Shown here piece after piece: positions 13,079 to 25,769 of a stretch of 64,000 nucleotides of DNA (positions are counted from its first letter, which is position 1; the number at the start of each line of letters is the position of its first letter). Below the pieces are notes generated by a model that was given only the letters and a program-made list of their open reading frames with translations, did no database searches and was not told where the DNA came from. The translations under genes were made by a program, and so were the position numbers. The stretch is taken from NCBI GenBank assembly GCA_021229015.1, contig CM037779.1, positions 1,178,001-1,242,000 on the forward strand, in the 5' to 3' direction. The DNA is from Solen grandis. Taxonomy: Eukaryota; Mollusca; Bivalvia; Adapedonta; Solenidae.

Positions 13079-13395
13079 AGGTTTGGTTATTAAGTTAAAA
13101 TGTCAAGTGTAATTAAATGTGACACCTAAGTAGTTGAAATCATTTACGACTTCCACATTTTCATTTGTTTATATATATTTTTCATTACGATTTGTACCAT
13201 CCTTTTCGCGAAAGACTACAAGTTTTGTTTTATTATATTAACTTCTAAACCCCAGGTATTACATAGTTGTATTAGCGATCAAGTGAATGTTGTAAGTCTT
13301 CAGGGGTTTCCCCAAGAACAACCATATCATCAGCAGATAATAAAATCGGACATATATTGTATAAAGCAATACCACACTCATTTTATTTTATTTTT

Positions 13396-13570
13396 TTTGT
13401 TTGTTGGGTTTAACGTCCCACCGACAGTATTTCAGTCATATGGAGACGATGTCTACTTGAGACAGTTAAAGTGACATAAATGTATATAGTTTCACGCCGT
13501 ACACATGTGGCATAATACCACACCCAGTCACATTATACTGACACCGGGCCAACCAGTCCTGCAACTGTTC
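13396..13570 (-). repeat. SINE fragment, same family as 25204-25495
   Basis: Shares gtttaacgtcccaccgac, tatggagacgatgtctac and caccgggccaaccagtcc with the fuller copy at 25204. It lacks the tRNA-like head, so it is 5'-truncated relative to the minus-strand element. Confidence 0.75.
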
Positions 13571-13984
13571 TGTAGTTAGAACAAAAACGCTTAATAAGCT
13601 GAAACGCCAGAAGTGGGAAGGTGGGTGTTGGGCAAAGGATAATACTGTCAAATATGCGTAGGGGTTTGGGAAGCCATGGGGAAGCAATACTTTATCTTTT
13701 ACGGGAACGCGGTATGTGAGATTGAAAATGCATAGCTACACAGCAAGAGCCGGAAGGAAAAATCTACACTTAAAATAAGTTATGTTCAGTGTCGGAAAAG
13801 GTGGACGCAATGTGCACATCTTCAAAATTAATTGTTAGCTAATTATAGTACCGATACACGATTGTTTTGGCGGGAAAAAGGTAAGATTGGCGTGGCCCAG
13901 TCCAAAGTTAAAACTTTCCTACTAGAGGTTGTCTGTGAAGATGGCTCAGTAAGAAATGGTGGAAAGGTTATTTTAAATAAATGG

Positions 13985-14593
13985 TAGAGTGATTTTAGTT
14001 ACCTTTCCAATAACTCTGTTTACTCTGTTTGCACTGATTTTAATGATTAACCCAGTTTTACTTGTATACCCCACTCCATCCCCGTGGATCCCGCTCTCTA
14101 TCTTGGAGGTTAATAAAGATTTAAGAGGTGAAGAAAGCACGGCAACCGTAAGAGACCCCTTATCACACAGAGGCATAACCCATACCAATATAATGTATAA
14201 TATTTATAGCTACATAATTGAAGATTTAGCAAGTGGATTGAAGCCAATGATAAAATTATCGACGAACGAAATGGCATTAGAAAGAATCGAAGTACAACGT
14301 GTCACTGTCATATTTTACATGTTTGATAGTATGACTCGTAACCAGAAAAAACACCTTTAAAACGTCTACTTTCTGTGTATTTATTGACCTGAAAAAGTCC
14401 TTTGATTCCTTCAACAGAGTATTACTATGGAATAAACTTGAGCATCTTGAATAGTCATATTCTCACAGTCGTTAAATCTCTGTATACTATACTGTTGTCC
14501 CTTTATCTGTACGTTAACGGTAGATGCACAGAGTGATTTGACGTCACATCCTGTTTAAGACAAGAGTGTACGTTATCACCGATACTCGTTACT
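13985..14593 (+). mobile_element. Decayed non-LTR reverse transcriptase fragment
   Basis: Blocks of the reverse transcriptase domain remain in shifting frames. An N-terminal block reads SHRGITHTNIMYNIYSYII (in the frame from 13989). The catalytic A-motif region reads FCVFIDLKKSFDSFNRVLLW at about 14370-14430, with the first catalytic Asp kept. The B-motif region reads RQECTLSPIL near 14560-14590. Frameshifts and stops between blocks show that it is dead. The YxDD block and the rest of the ORF are missing because another element begins at about 14594. Clade is not assigned. Confidence 0.8.
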
Positions 14594-15276
14594 ATTTTTC
14601 GGCGTAGCTGTATAATTTCGATTTCAACTCGCATCTTAAACCAATCAAATGTACGCTAACAGCGGTAAATAATTCTAAGCTGAATAAAAGGACTCCTGTT
14701 ATTGGTTAACGCATCGTTATGGACTATAAAATTACTGTAAATAAGGGGTGCAGCTTGTATATATCATTCAGCTTGGTGTTATTACTTTTCTTTTTGATGT
14801 AAACATGAAAGTGATTTCAGTAAGTTAAATACAATCCTTTTCCATCAATTGAGGAATGCTACTTTGTGAAAATGATTTATTTAAAACAACAAAAAAGAAT
14901 CCACCGTGTTATGACATGAAACCCCTTAATTACTATGTATATTGAATTCTTCCAGCCTGCCGAGATGCTCTCATTGAAAATTAATTCGCCAAAACCAAAA
15001 CAACTAATAACGCTTTTATATCATAATTGTCATATGCAATAATGATATGAACAAATATCAAACAAGCCTATTTACAGATATAATTTTTTGTATTACCGTC
15101 TATAAATAAGTATATTTCATAGAAAAAATACTGAACTATTTCTAGAGCGTTCTAAATTTGTTGTGCGTCGGTCTTTCGCGCGCTTTTCCTCGGAATGTTC
15201 TAGAAGACTGGAAATCTCGTTTTTCTTTCATCCTACGCCGAATATCTTTTTTAAAGATATTTCTTGTTTGTTTTTT
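14594..15276. mobile_element. Non-autonomous DNA element (MITE-like), copy 1
   Basis: About 680 bp that reappears reversed at 58980-59592. Both ends carry a short inverted motif, cggcgtag near 14600 and ctacgccg near 15235. It starts where the LINE reverse transcriptase frame stops, so it probably inserted into the LINE. This copy has about 70 bp more than copy 2 (roughly 15033-15110). The frame at 15163-15369 lies inside it and is not a gene. Confidence 0.7.
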
Positions 15277-15894
15277 CAACGATTTAGCTATGAAAGCCAA
15301 AGCACTAAGGAAGGGCGTAAAAGCTGGTGCCTAACATCATGCATGAGTGGTGTACAAGCAACGGGTTAACAGTCAATTAATCTGAAAACAATATTATTTT
15401 AGGCCTAATTAAACTGCTCGAACTTGTTTTAATTTTAAATTTTAGGATGTCCACAATACTGTTGATAAATATAAGTATCATTGCTTAGTCCTTAACGAGT
15501 TTCTTGACTTAAGTGTTACAGCCAAAATGGTCACCCAAAGCGCTAGAAGATTTATTGATAGCAAAATACAAAAGGGCAGGAGGAATGCCTTATGATGTTT
15601 ATACTTAGCTGTAGGACAGTCTGGTCAGTAAATAAATATTCATCATCTCATATATTTTTACATGAATATTCATGTGGTAAGGGTTAATTACAAATGTATT
15701 ATCAATGTGGTTTATCATAATGAGTATATTTTTGAATGTTTAACGCACTGTGTTGCAAGAGGTTAATATTTTTTTTAAAAGTTAAAATTCAACTCTATTT
15801 TCCAAAATATGCTATATAAACATAGAAGACTTGTGGCGTGCGTTGTTTTCTGATATATGCATGGTTCAAAAATTAAAGAAAAATGATGTATATC

Positions 15895-16120
15895 ATATTA
15901 CGTCATATGTCCTCTGCGCACCGGGCCATTCTTTTCAGCGAATGCCTGTAGCGTATTGAAACGGGTGAAAAAGTCGTTGCCTCAGAAATTTCACTACGTT
16001 ACATGCATTCACTGTAAAGATTGGACCGTTTCTGAGGCAACGACCACTTACGTTACAGATGCGCAAAGGATATGTACATAAATGGCGTCATTCTGCTGAA
16101 ATGACGTCGTCAATAATATA
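15895..16120. repeat. Palindromic hairpin element
   Basis: A perfect 16-bp inverted repeat, gtcgttgcctcagaaa at 15973-15988 and its complement at 16029-16044, is nested in weaker outer arms (tatgtcctctgcgcac near 15906 against gcgcaaaggatatgtac near 16061). TGACGTC-like sites lie at both edges. It looks like a foldback element. Confidence 0.65.
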
Positions 16121-16607
16121 TCATGACGGCAATCCACCTCCATAGTATTCATAACCCGCATTATATAGCAGTTTCTTGATTAAAAATAAGATGCGAAATT
16201 TGTTTTTAAAATTAATTCATATGCCTAAGCAAAATAAACAAGAGGGCCAATTTCAGTGTGGGGAAGCAATTTTTGCAACGTCACTTTTTGAAACACAATT
16301 GCGAACGTATACCCCGGAAAAGCAGACAACCTGCACTAATCTGGAAAGTTTTCCAAGTATTTCAAAAATATTATCACGCTCCTAAATTTAAGACCCAGCC
16401 TACCGACCGCACACGTTCATATAAGCTTTCCAAAGATGTAAGCATTGTCTCTCAACACCTTTTAGTTTTAGAACATTCAAACAATATTTTCCAAACACGG
16501 CATGTAAACGTACACATTTCAGACTAAATTCTAATAAAAACGGACAAAAGTACCATGCCTATACGTTACAACAGTTTTGAAGGTGTTAATTCCTATAGAT
16601 GCTTCCG

Positions 16608-16608
<1 letters not shown>

Positions 16609-16642
<34 letters not shown>
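16609..16642. repeat. (AC)n microsatellite
   Basis: About 17 AC units read directly. A poly-G run of 12 follows separately at 16930-16941. Confidence 0.93.
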
Positions 16643-16643
<1 letters not shown>

Positions 16644-17128
16644 AATAGAAGTGTAAGGATGTCAACGTACACACTAAAGAGGGCTATGTCAACGTGCACA
16701 CCTTTTACCTTGTTCATTGACGGATTTATTTGCTACTGTTAAAATGTTTAAAAAATGTAGGACCTATATGCTCTCTTGTTATATAAAATGCTTTTCGATG
16801 GATTTGAGAAAAATATCGGTATTATTCACATTTCAAACACAATCATGCGCGGATCCAGCAATATGTCTCGGGGAGAGGGTCAAGCCAATCTATGATGAAA
16901 ATTGTCGTACGGGGTCACCAAGGTAGGGCGGGGGGGGGGGGTTCAGAGATGGTCCAACGGGTTTTCAAGGGGAATTGGGCCTACCTTTCTTCTTCTTTTG
17001 ACCCTGATTTTGATATCAAAACTCTAGAATACTACATTTTATGCATATTTTAACATATTAGCCAAATCTCAGATGGCGGTGGGGGATGTCCGGACCACAT
17101 CCCTCTGGATCCTTGCATGAACAATTTC

Positions 17129-17429
17129 ATTATTTTCACAAATTTGTAACGGGCTTCTGAAAGACACTATCGTAATTTTCTTTTACGACATTTCAATTGA
17201 TTTCTACATTGGATAAACATTTTCAAGAAACAATGTGGCCGTACAACATGTCCCATATGACGTTTCAAGAACTCGCAAGGTTTTCCCGAATGTTAAGAAA
17301 AACATACCACGTGGTATGGCCAGAGTGTTTCTTGTAAATGTTTATTCAATGTAGAAATATATTGAAATGTTGTAAAAGAAATAACGAAGGTGTCTTTCAA
17401 TAGCCCGTTACAAAACGGTGAAAATAATA
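17129..17429. mobile_element. Foldback element with ~100-bp inverted arms
   Basis: The left arm, 17129-17232, contains tttgtaacgggct and gatttctacattg. It pairs along its length with the right arm, 17336-17429, with only scattered mismatches. The unique centre of about 100 bp contains ccacgtgg. There is no coding capacity, so this is probably a non-autonomous inverted-repeat transposon. Confidence 0.85.
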
Positions 17430-17574
17430 CCATGAGTGCCAGTGCCGCCACAAAATATAAAGATCAAGATATAGAGGCTTTCGATATAAAATTAGATCAA
17501 ATGGCAGTGTCAGTATGTTTTCCTTTTTCCTCCTGAACATTACTCTTGCAGGATGATCCCTACTTTATGCACTT

Positions 17575-18392
17575 CTACCTGTTAAAGTTATGACATTGAT
17601 TATTCTGAGCAACTTTGAGAAAGATTGAGCCAAAATTGTGGCCTTTGGAATGAAAACAAGATTTAACAAAGATTTGACCTAGTGACCTACTTTCTGACCC
17701 CACCATGATAGAATTCGACTGTGACATTATCAAGACATACAGTCTGTTCAACTTTGGGGAAGATCGAATCAAAATTGTTGATTCTTGAGTGTAAACAATA
17801 AAATTGTGATTTTTTATAACCAAAGGGCCATAACATCGGACCTTATGGGCCAATGCCAATCACAATCATACCTAGCTGAGAAATTATGACCATTAATATT
17901 GTTGTAAAGTTTGAAGAAGATTGCTTAAGAAATAGAGGATGCGAGAGTGTAAACAAGATGAAATCTTGCATTTTTTTTTTTTTTATAAATAAAGGGTCAT
18001 AACTCCTGATGTAACGAACAGATATCTGCTACAATCGAACTTGAATAAGACATCATGGCCATAAACATTGTCATATAGGTTGAAAATGATTGTTCAAATA
18101 ATGAAGATGCTAGAGTGAAAACAAAGTGAAATCTGGCATGTTTTAATACTAAAAGGGAAATAACTCCTGACCTAATTAGCCGCTCTCAGCCATAATCGCA
18201 CTCAATCGAGAGATTATGGTCATAAACATTGTCATAAAGTTTGAAGATGATAGTTTAAAAAAAGGAAGACGCTAGAGTGAAAACACTAAAAAATGTTGAC
18301 GGACGACGCACTACGCACATACGCACGACGGACGACGGACATTCAAGTATCACAAAAGCTCACCATGAGCTTCGCTCAGGTGAGCTAAAAAG
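17575..18392 (+). mobile_element. Hairpin-ended repeat element, 3' portion
   Basis: Internal diverged monomers share phrases such as gtttgaagatgat, attatggtcataaacattg and gctagagtgaaaac. It ends in a CGACGGACGACGG-rich stretch and the terminal hairpin agctcac...gtgagct (18357-18386) followed by aaaa. The left end is not recognised, so the copy is truncated or too diverged. Confidence 0.75.
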
Positions 18393-18678
18393 CTCCGATT
18401 CTTACATCTAAAAATTAAATTGAATATTAAGCTACTTTTAGTTTGAAATGATTGTCACATACAAGTATATCTAAATAATGCAAAATCAGAAAATCCATAA
18501 ACTTTTGGAACAACGTTTTACAATACTTATTAACTTCAAAGAGATTCAAAAGTACCTAAAACAGATATTTCCGGCACTGGCACTAGAACCGCATAGTTCG
18601 ATACATATTTCTAAATATATATTTTATTTTATTTTCATTCTACTGCAATATATAGTAGAGCCATATATATAGTAGAAC

Positions 18679-18713
<35 letters not shown>

Positions 18714-18739
18714 TTATATATATATATATATATATATAT

Positions 18740-18800
<61 letters not shown>
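18679..18800. repeat. Compound (CA)n/(TA)n microsatellite
   Basis: CA units from 18679 pass into long TA tracts to 18800, interrupted by ttta/gttta. Confidence 0.95.
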
Positions 18801-18802
<2 letters not shown>

Positions 18803-19384
18803 CATCGAATTATGCGGTTCTAGTGCCAGTAATAGGTACTTAGGTTGAACGGAAACACTCTTTATTATTTTCCTTGTTATGATTTCCTGTGTATGACTTT
18901 ATTGTATCATCAGCAGAAGTGTTAATCTTGACTTACTTTGAAATGTTTGTTTATTCAAAAACATCCGTGTCATAATGCTCAGTTAATTAAAACAAAGAGA
19001 TGTGATTTGGATTGAAAACCTCTATGGAATTACAGTTATTGGGACATTCGATGACATTATTTACGTACCACTGTCTGATTAGTCCTCCAGTTATCTTTGT
19101 CGATTGTTTCAAATTTGAAGGTCGTTTTCAATATCTGTGTATATAACAGAAAAAAGCAGGCTTTATAAAGTCATGGTTATCTACTTATTCTTAACATATG
19201 CGTTGATGTTCGTAGTTAAAGGTATGATTCTGTTTTCATTATAATCAAAAATGTAATAATACAATATAAACGATTTGATGAATGATAAATGATCATATTT
19301 GAGAAAATAGGGAAAAAATGGAATGTTTCGAATATTAAATAACGACACACTCAAACACAGGTGTCAATGGTTTGAATGTGTATC

Positions 19385-19389
<5 letters not shown>

Positions 19390-19429
<40 letters not shown>
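19390..19429. repeat. (TA)n microsatellite in intron 1 of receptor 2
   Basis: TA dinucleotides ending about 17 bp before the acceptor of exon 2, close enough that length changes might affect splicing. Confidence 0.93.
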
Positions 19430-19432
<3 letters not shown>

Positions 19433-20460
19433 TTCTTACTCTTCAGGCTCGGTTGTCTCGGCAGCGGACCAAAGTACTCAATTGATGTATTATATTAAAG
19501 GAAAAGAATCTTCAGCGCTTTGAAGTACATCGAATTTGTGTGGTGGAAACTTATTTAACATATCAAAAGTCGAGCCCGCTGACGACTGTACAAATGAACG
19601 GTTTTCACATAACGTCAGTCTTATGGGCTGTTGTATAGATCTAAAATCTGATACTGTAAAAGAATATACACCGAAAAATTGTTTTCTTGCATTTCATCCT
19701 TGCAGCGAGGACCTATCTGAAGAAATATCAGAGACAACACGGGATAACAATATTATCAAGATAATCTATACATGTGGTAAGTTTTTAGGTAACTCGACCG
19801 AGGTAAGTTTTTTTAAATAATAAAAAAAAAAAAAAAAAAAAAAAAAGACAGGATCAACACCAGTGGTCATATTTCATTATTGAAGATTAACCCTAATTGT
19901 CGGACTACTAATCATAAACGCGGACTATATTTCAATATCAAAAATCGCAACAAAAGGATTGTCTCAATAGTATAAATCAAGTTTAATTAGATAAAAAAAT
20001 GGTCGAATGCCAAAATTGTGTCGTTTCATTGTTATACATTATATATATGCTGACTATTTTGCGTTTTTTGCGGCCTTCATTTCTCCAAACTAACGAACAC
20101 TATTTCTTTTCCTTTTCTTGTAATTTTGTGAAAATATATCTACTAACTGTTGTTGTCTCTATTTATAAACTTTTTTTTATTGTGATTTGTTTTTATGTAG
20201 ACCTAAATCAACATAAATTTTAACCAATTTCACATCATTATGTTTTTTTTTTTGTTTTTTTTTTTACGTTAAAGATGTTGGACAGTAATCATTTGTCTTA
20301 TTTTTGAAACAACCGTGTCATATACCGTCAATATCGATATTGATACACGAATTACTACAAATCAGCATAGTTTGCAGATCCTCTAGTCCCCAAACAGATC
20401 GGCAATACTAACAAGTGCATTTGTAAACGGAGAGAGTGCAGCTTTAGCCAATTGTAGTCC

Positions 20461-20800
20461 CCACCAGTGAAACTGGTTTGGTAAAGGTTTGCGCGCGTGT
20501 CCTTCCGTCCGTTCGTCATTCCATCTATCCATTATTCATGTCTGCTCCATAACACTGGCATATATGGATGTATCTCAATAAAACCTTACAGAAGAGTTCC
20601 TTATAACACAAAGGTGTATCGAGCACATCAACCATATGAATGCTTGAAATGTCAAGGTCACGGGAGTTGTTAGAAATTGTCTTTGGTGTTAAGAAGCTAC
20701 ATTTTCATGTCCGCTCCATAACTTGGGCATCTAAGGATGGATTTCAATAAATATATTAATCTCCTTGAAAAGTGCCAATTAAAGGTAATCTACCTTATAT
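20461..20800. repeat. Repeat element fragment in intron 2 of receptor 2
   Basis: Contains a ccgtccgttcgtc run like the ends of other elements here. Two related segments follow: atgtctgctccataacactggcatatatggatg (about 20538) and atgtccgctccataacttgggcatctaaggatg (about 20707), roughly 170 bp apart. Boundaries are uncertain. Confidence 0.5.
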
Positions 20801-21224
20801 GAAATGTCATGAATTATAGATAGGCATTGAATTGTTCTAGTGCCTTTTCAACAACCATGACTCAATATAATATTTTTATTATCTCCCATTACTTTTTAAG
20901 TGTCTTGCATGCAATGACTCCTTGATGATATGGTCAATATGCTTCCTTTACTCTGACAATGCAATATGATGGGGTATTCCATCACTTTTTGTGATTGTTC
21001 TAGATTATTGAGATACTTGTTCAGAGCGTCTTTGAATTTACCTTTAAAAATTGAACACAAGTATAAATGATAAATCATCCTCGGGAATGAGTACAAACAT
21101 AGATTAAAGTTATTTGAAGAGTTTCATTAGCTGCAGATTCAAACCCTCAATCATTTGAGACACACACAACTTCAGTGCCTTCAGCGCTTTGATTTCTTAT
21201 TCTTCTATTTTGTACGGGACGCTC

Positions 21225-21730
21225 GACCTATCTTTACAAAAATTCACACACTTATAGTCCTCAATGAGTAGTGGTGCCTCCCTGATTTTTGTAAAAATGG
21301 GGTCCCTGGGGGTCAGGCCCCACCTCTTCTATGATGACTTTTTGCAAAAAAATGTATTTTGGTTAGATATTTCACATCTCCAACCATGAATCATATTCAT
21401 ATTCACATTTTTTTTGTTCCTCATAATGAGAAGAATTGAATAGTACTTTGGTGTCCCCCGTGTACATCCATGGGTCAGGCAACACCCCCTCAATTTTACT
21501 TATGACCAAAAGCTGTTCAGATCCCCACCCCTAAACCATATATATTCTTGTTCCTCATGATGACACTGAATGAATGGAACTTCTTTTATGTTCACATGGG
21601 TCACCAAGGGGTCAGGCCGTACCCCCTTAATTTTACCTATGACCTTATTTCTCAAAATACATTCGTGTATGATTGTCTAAGGAGAAACTTCGTTTAGGAG
21701 ACTTAGTAGCAGTTCACTTTTACAATTATT
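21225..21730. repeat. Dispersed repeat (gggggtcaggcc family), copy 1
   Basis: Shares gagtagtggtgcctccctg, gtccctgggggtcaggcc and taaggagaaacttcgtt with 51040-51480 and 56020-56370. Internally it repeats the motif (ca)ggggtcaggccccacccc. It lies inside intron 2 of receptor 2. Confidence 0.75.
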
Positions 21731-21770
21731 ACTTATTTTCATTGCTTTTATGTTGTGACTTGACATCTAT

Positions 21771-22201
21771 CTTGCACCTAAATTGAGATTCAAACCTTCA
21801 ATCTACGGATCTAGAGGATCTGGGGTACATGTACATTGACTCTCGCACAGGTCCATTTCTCGCCATTTCCTGTTAATACTGTTATATGCGATTCAAGGTT
21901 TATCATATAATAATCGGTTTGCTTATATTAAATTATTTGAAAGCACCGTTTTGAAATAAGCAGAAATAATGCCTAAAAATCCATGGCCCTAACACCGGCC
22001 CTAATATTCAAGAATAGGTAAAGCATCCCTTCTTGGTGATCAGCGGATAAATAACTACATAGAAAGTGGATGATAGGCACATCTCAACTGTTACTCATAA
22101 ATAATGCCATATATTCAACAAAGTACAGTGAACGTAGAATTTTTTTTGTATTTTAATGATATCAACTTCTTCATTTGTTCAATCACATAATTGTTTCAAA
22201 A

Positions 22202-22232
<31 letters not shown>

Positions 22233-23262
22233 ATACTTTGGTACAGGTACGTATGGTTACCAGTTAATAATATTAGAAATGTCAGCAATGTCAGGTAAAA
22301 CAAAAATATGATTCATTTGACTATTACATATACTCGTACACTTATACAGATGGTTGTGCTTGATTGTTTCTCATTGCGCTCAAGCTCGATTTCTTTAAAT
22401 ATTTAACAGACCGACAAACGAATAACAGTAAGCAGGGAACGAACAAAGACGGAATAAGAAAGAAAAACGAGGATGGATCAGAAAAACAAGGTTTATAGCT
22501 AACTTGTATCACATGCATTTTTTGGTTCAGTTCCAATCATAATTTAAAAATGAATAGAAAATAAGCAGTTATTGTTAGATACCTTTTTTATATAGTTATT
22601 CATTGTCTACATGACATGTAAGCAAAACAAATAGTTTAATTTATTTACGAATTAATTTTCATCACATGACAATATGCTTAAACAGCTGCTTCTTGTGATG
22701 GACTCAAGCAGCTAGATTAAATATATTTGATGCGACTAATTTTGATGGAAAATATGCAGTATTCAATGTTATGTCGAAAACGCATGAGGAATACACACAT
22801 TAAGTAATTATTTTCAGTCATTAGTTTAACGTTTTTCTTGGTATATGATTAAAAATAGTCTTTTACAGTTCATCCATTGACTTATGTGTGTGTGTGTGTT
22901 TTGTTGTTGTTGTTGTTGAAATCGCGGTTTACTGAGTCTATGTAATATGATAAAAAGGCTCTGGCTTAAATTGTCATTTCATATGAAATCTTACTAAACT
23001 CATAAAAAATGATATCAATTCATGTTAGATCCTATATGTATTATTAGAAATATAGCATGATGTATTTGATTGACGATACCTCACAAGATGGTATCTTGCT
23101 TTACTATTTCCTTTTGCTCTCAAACTATGTTTATCTTTAACAGAAATCAGTACATCAGACACAGGGGAGGATAGTTACAAGGAAGAAAATGGGCAAACAG
23201 ATGAGAACGAACAAAATGACACAGACTTGGAAGAAGATGAGAAAGCAGAGGGAAAAGGTTTC

Positions 23263-23265
<3 letters not shown>
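21771..23265 (+). repeat. Segmental tandem duplication, unit A (with exon 23144-23257)
   Basis: Collinear with 23513-24530. Shared blocks in order: tcttgcacctaa..acctacggatc; ggccctaacacc with ggtaaagcatcc; atattcaacaaagtacagtg with tttaatgatatcaac; and the stalk exon. Unit A ends in an (AC)n tract at 23266-23294 exactly where unit B continues into the transmembrane code. It carries an (AAAT)n tract at 22201-22234. Confidence 0.75.
23144..23257 (+). CDS. Duplicated stalk exon of receptor 2 (cassette)
   Basis: 114 nt (38 codons), AG acceptor and GT donor, phase 1 at both ends, so it can be included or skipped without changing the frame. It codes for an acidic Glu/Asp/Asn-rich stalk that begins EISTSDTGEDS and ends EDEKAEGK. 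It matches the start of the next exon (ETSTTDTGADV ... EEKKTDEK). Unlike that exon it has no transmembrane segment: after ggaaaaggtttc the sequence becomes (AC)n. Use as an exon needs transcript evidence. Confidence 0.6.
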
Positions 23266-23294
<29 letters not shown>

Positions 23295-23512
23295 TTATCA
23301 CTGATCAATCTTCCTGGACTATTTTTATGATAAAATAATGTTAACATTTAACCCCCCATCAACTGTCAACGTTGAAAAGTAACACTTTGCATTCCCAATG
23401 TCATTTATTAATCTTTGTTAAAAGCACCTTATTGCTTAAGAATTACATTTTGTATAAACTTAAATTGAAGTTTCTGTTTACGTCTAACCTTTATTTTGTT
23501 TTCCGGTTAAAT

Positions 23513-24604
23513 CTTGCACCTAAGGTGGGTAACAAACATCCAACCTACGGATCCGGGATCAAAAAGTCCTGCACAGGACCAACACGCTATTTGTTGTAAA
23601 AAGTTAATCATAATGCAATCATTTGACTTATATTAATTAGTTTGCTACCACTGTTTTGACGAAAAGTTATGTTGAAAATTGGCCCTGACGCTGGTTGTAC
23701 ATACCAGAGTTGGTAAAGTATCCTTACTTAGTGTTCAGGGTATATATAAAGTGAGAAGAAGGGTAGTGACAGCATTACTTTTACTGTTATATACAATAAT
23801 ACCATGTATTCATCAAAGTACAATGCACTTTAATGATACCATCAGATCTTACTTTTTTCATTTGCTTAATCACATTTTGGTTTCCACAGAAATAAGAAAG
23901 CGAGCGAACACGGAAGGAAAAAAAAGAAAAATAGAGATCGAACAGAAAGTCATGTTTATGGCTAACGTGTTTCACAACCATGTTTTTGTTCATAATTGAC
24001 ATTCCGTCAGATCTCCTGTACATAGATGGTTATTTACCGCTCAAGTACATCTTTAAGATGAAAAGAAATTAACATTTTTTCAAATTGTTAGTTACCTAGT
24101 AAAACATGTCAACAGAACTTAAATTCAAGCTTCACTTCACAGTTGACCATTGAAAAAGCATTTGATTTAAAACTATAAATACCCATCTGCAGAAAAATAT
24201 ACTGTAATTGAGGGGTAAACCTGTGAAAAAAACAAAACAAAACAAAAACAAACAAACAAAACAAAACAAAATGATGTGAAATAAACATGCGGTGTTTTTT
24301 TTAGGTCCTTTTGATTTACATATTACTTTGCATTATGACTGAAGTATTATGATACATTTGACTATCTTGTTTTAATGTTTTCTCCTTATTACAAAATGCA
24401 TTTAACTTCAAAAGAAACCAGTACAACCGACACGGGCGCGGATGTAAACAATGAAGAAAGTGGACGAACAGATGGGAAAATTCCAGATGGGGAAGAAGAG
24501 AAGAAAACAGATGAGAAAGGTTTTCCGGTTTTCGGATATGTTGCTATTGGACTGGCGTTGGTTTTAGTAGTGGTAATCGTGACAGCTGTTCTCGTAATAG
24601 TGAG
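23513..24604 (+). repeat. Segmental tandem duplication, unit B (with transmembrane exon)
   Basis: Second unit of the duplication described at 21771. It includes exon 24415-24604 of receptor 2 and an (AAAAC)n-like tract at 24228-24271. A related intron segment also precedes the transmembrane exon of receptor 1 (about 6550-6660: ggctgacttgcctcacacgc with atgtttttgtttatgattc), so the homology predates the gene duplication. Confidence 0.7.
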
Positions 24605-25203
24605 GTATTGTCTTTATTTACTCAGATCTTGATTTTATTTATGGCGCTAACAGCGACAGTCTTAAACTGGCGTGATATGTATATAAAGTCAAGTTCGAAT
24701 GTACATACACATACATATATTAAAGCAATAACACTGATAGCTGGTCTGGTGACACAATCTTCTCTTCAATATCCTTTCACAATACAGGAGCTATTATGGG
24801 ATGACCTTTGCAACCAGCATAAAACAAAACAAGAATACGAACTTGATCTGGATTTCCTATGGTATACCGAAGTGTAATATGACAAAATTGTGTGACAACG
24901 GATTGATCTTGAATAGAGTAACAAACAAGTCTAGCTCTTACATGCAATTATCATAATCAACTCATTTAACAATTTTGAAACAAATCTGTTGTGTATTCAT
25001 AGTTTTGATAGATACCAAAATACACACAGTCATATGAATTAGATTAATGGCACTATATCTCAATATCAATACTGTTCCTGTTATATCTTGACGAACATTA
25101 TCATGATTTCTCTCCAGTTGTCGGGCTTCCTTTCATCACCAAATTACAATAGTAATTACCAAATAAGGTGGACTAGCAGCTTTGATTTCAGATTTTCGGA
25201 CGA

Positions 25204-25495
25204 TGTTTTATTGTTTGTTGGATATAACGTCCCACCGACAGTATTTCAATCATATGGAGACGATGTCTACTTGAGACAGATATAGTGCTGCCACACTGCA
25301 GTATCACGCCGTACACATGGTTCCACGCCCAGTCACATTATCCTGACACCGGGCCAACCAGTCCTGCAACTACCCTCATATGCTGAGCGCCAAGCAAGAG
25401 AGCTATAACAGTGCCATTTTTACGACTTTAATACGTCGCGGCCAGGGATCGAACCAACGAGCTCCCGCTCTAACCACTCGGCCACCGGGGACGAT
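25204..25495 (-). repeat. tRNA-derived SINE, near full length
   Basis: On the minus strand it starts with ggtggccgagtggttagagcg (A box) and ggttcgatccctgg (B box). The body carries ggttggcccggtgtcagg and gtctccatatgattgaaat, with tail at the left. It lies in intron 3 of receptor 2. Confidence 0.8.
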
Positions 25496-25769
25496 GATAT
25501 TCGGATGAGGCTTTCTAAGAAAATAGTGTTATAGTTAATAGAATAGAGTAATCTCCCCTCAGTCATTGTTGCTAAATACTGACAAAGTAAATGTAGTATT
25601 TAAACATTGTATGTTATATATATATATATATATATGATACAAAATATGTAATAGTGTTACACTATAACATATTAAAACGTTAATATGGCTGAAAAATGAC
25701 TCGAGTATAATAATGATAATAAATTGCATTGTTATTTGAATAACGTTACTATTCTTGTTTAAAAACCTT

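Noticed and set aside
19323..19523. Open frame ending at the TGA of receptor 2
   Set aside because: It starts in intron 1 and runs through the TA microsatellite; only its last part is exon 2.
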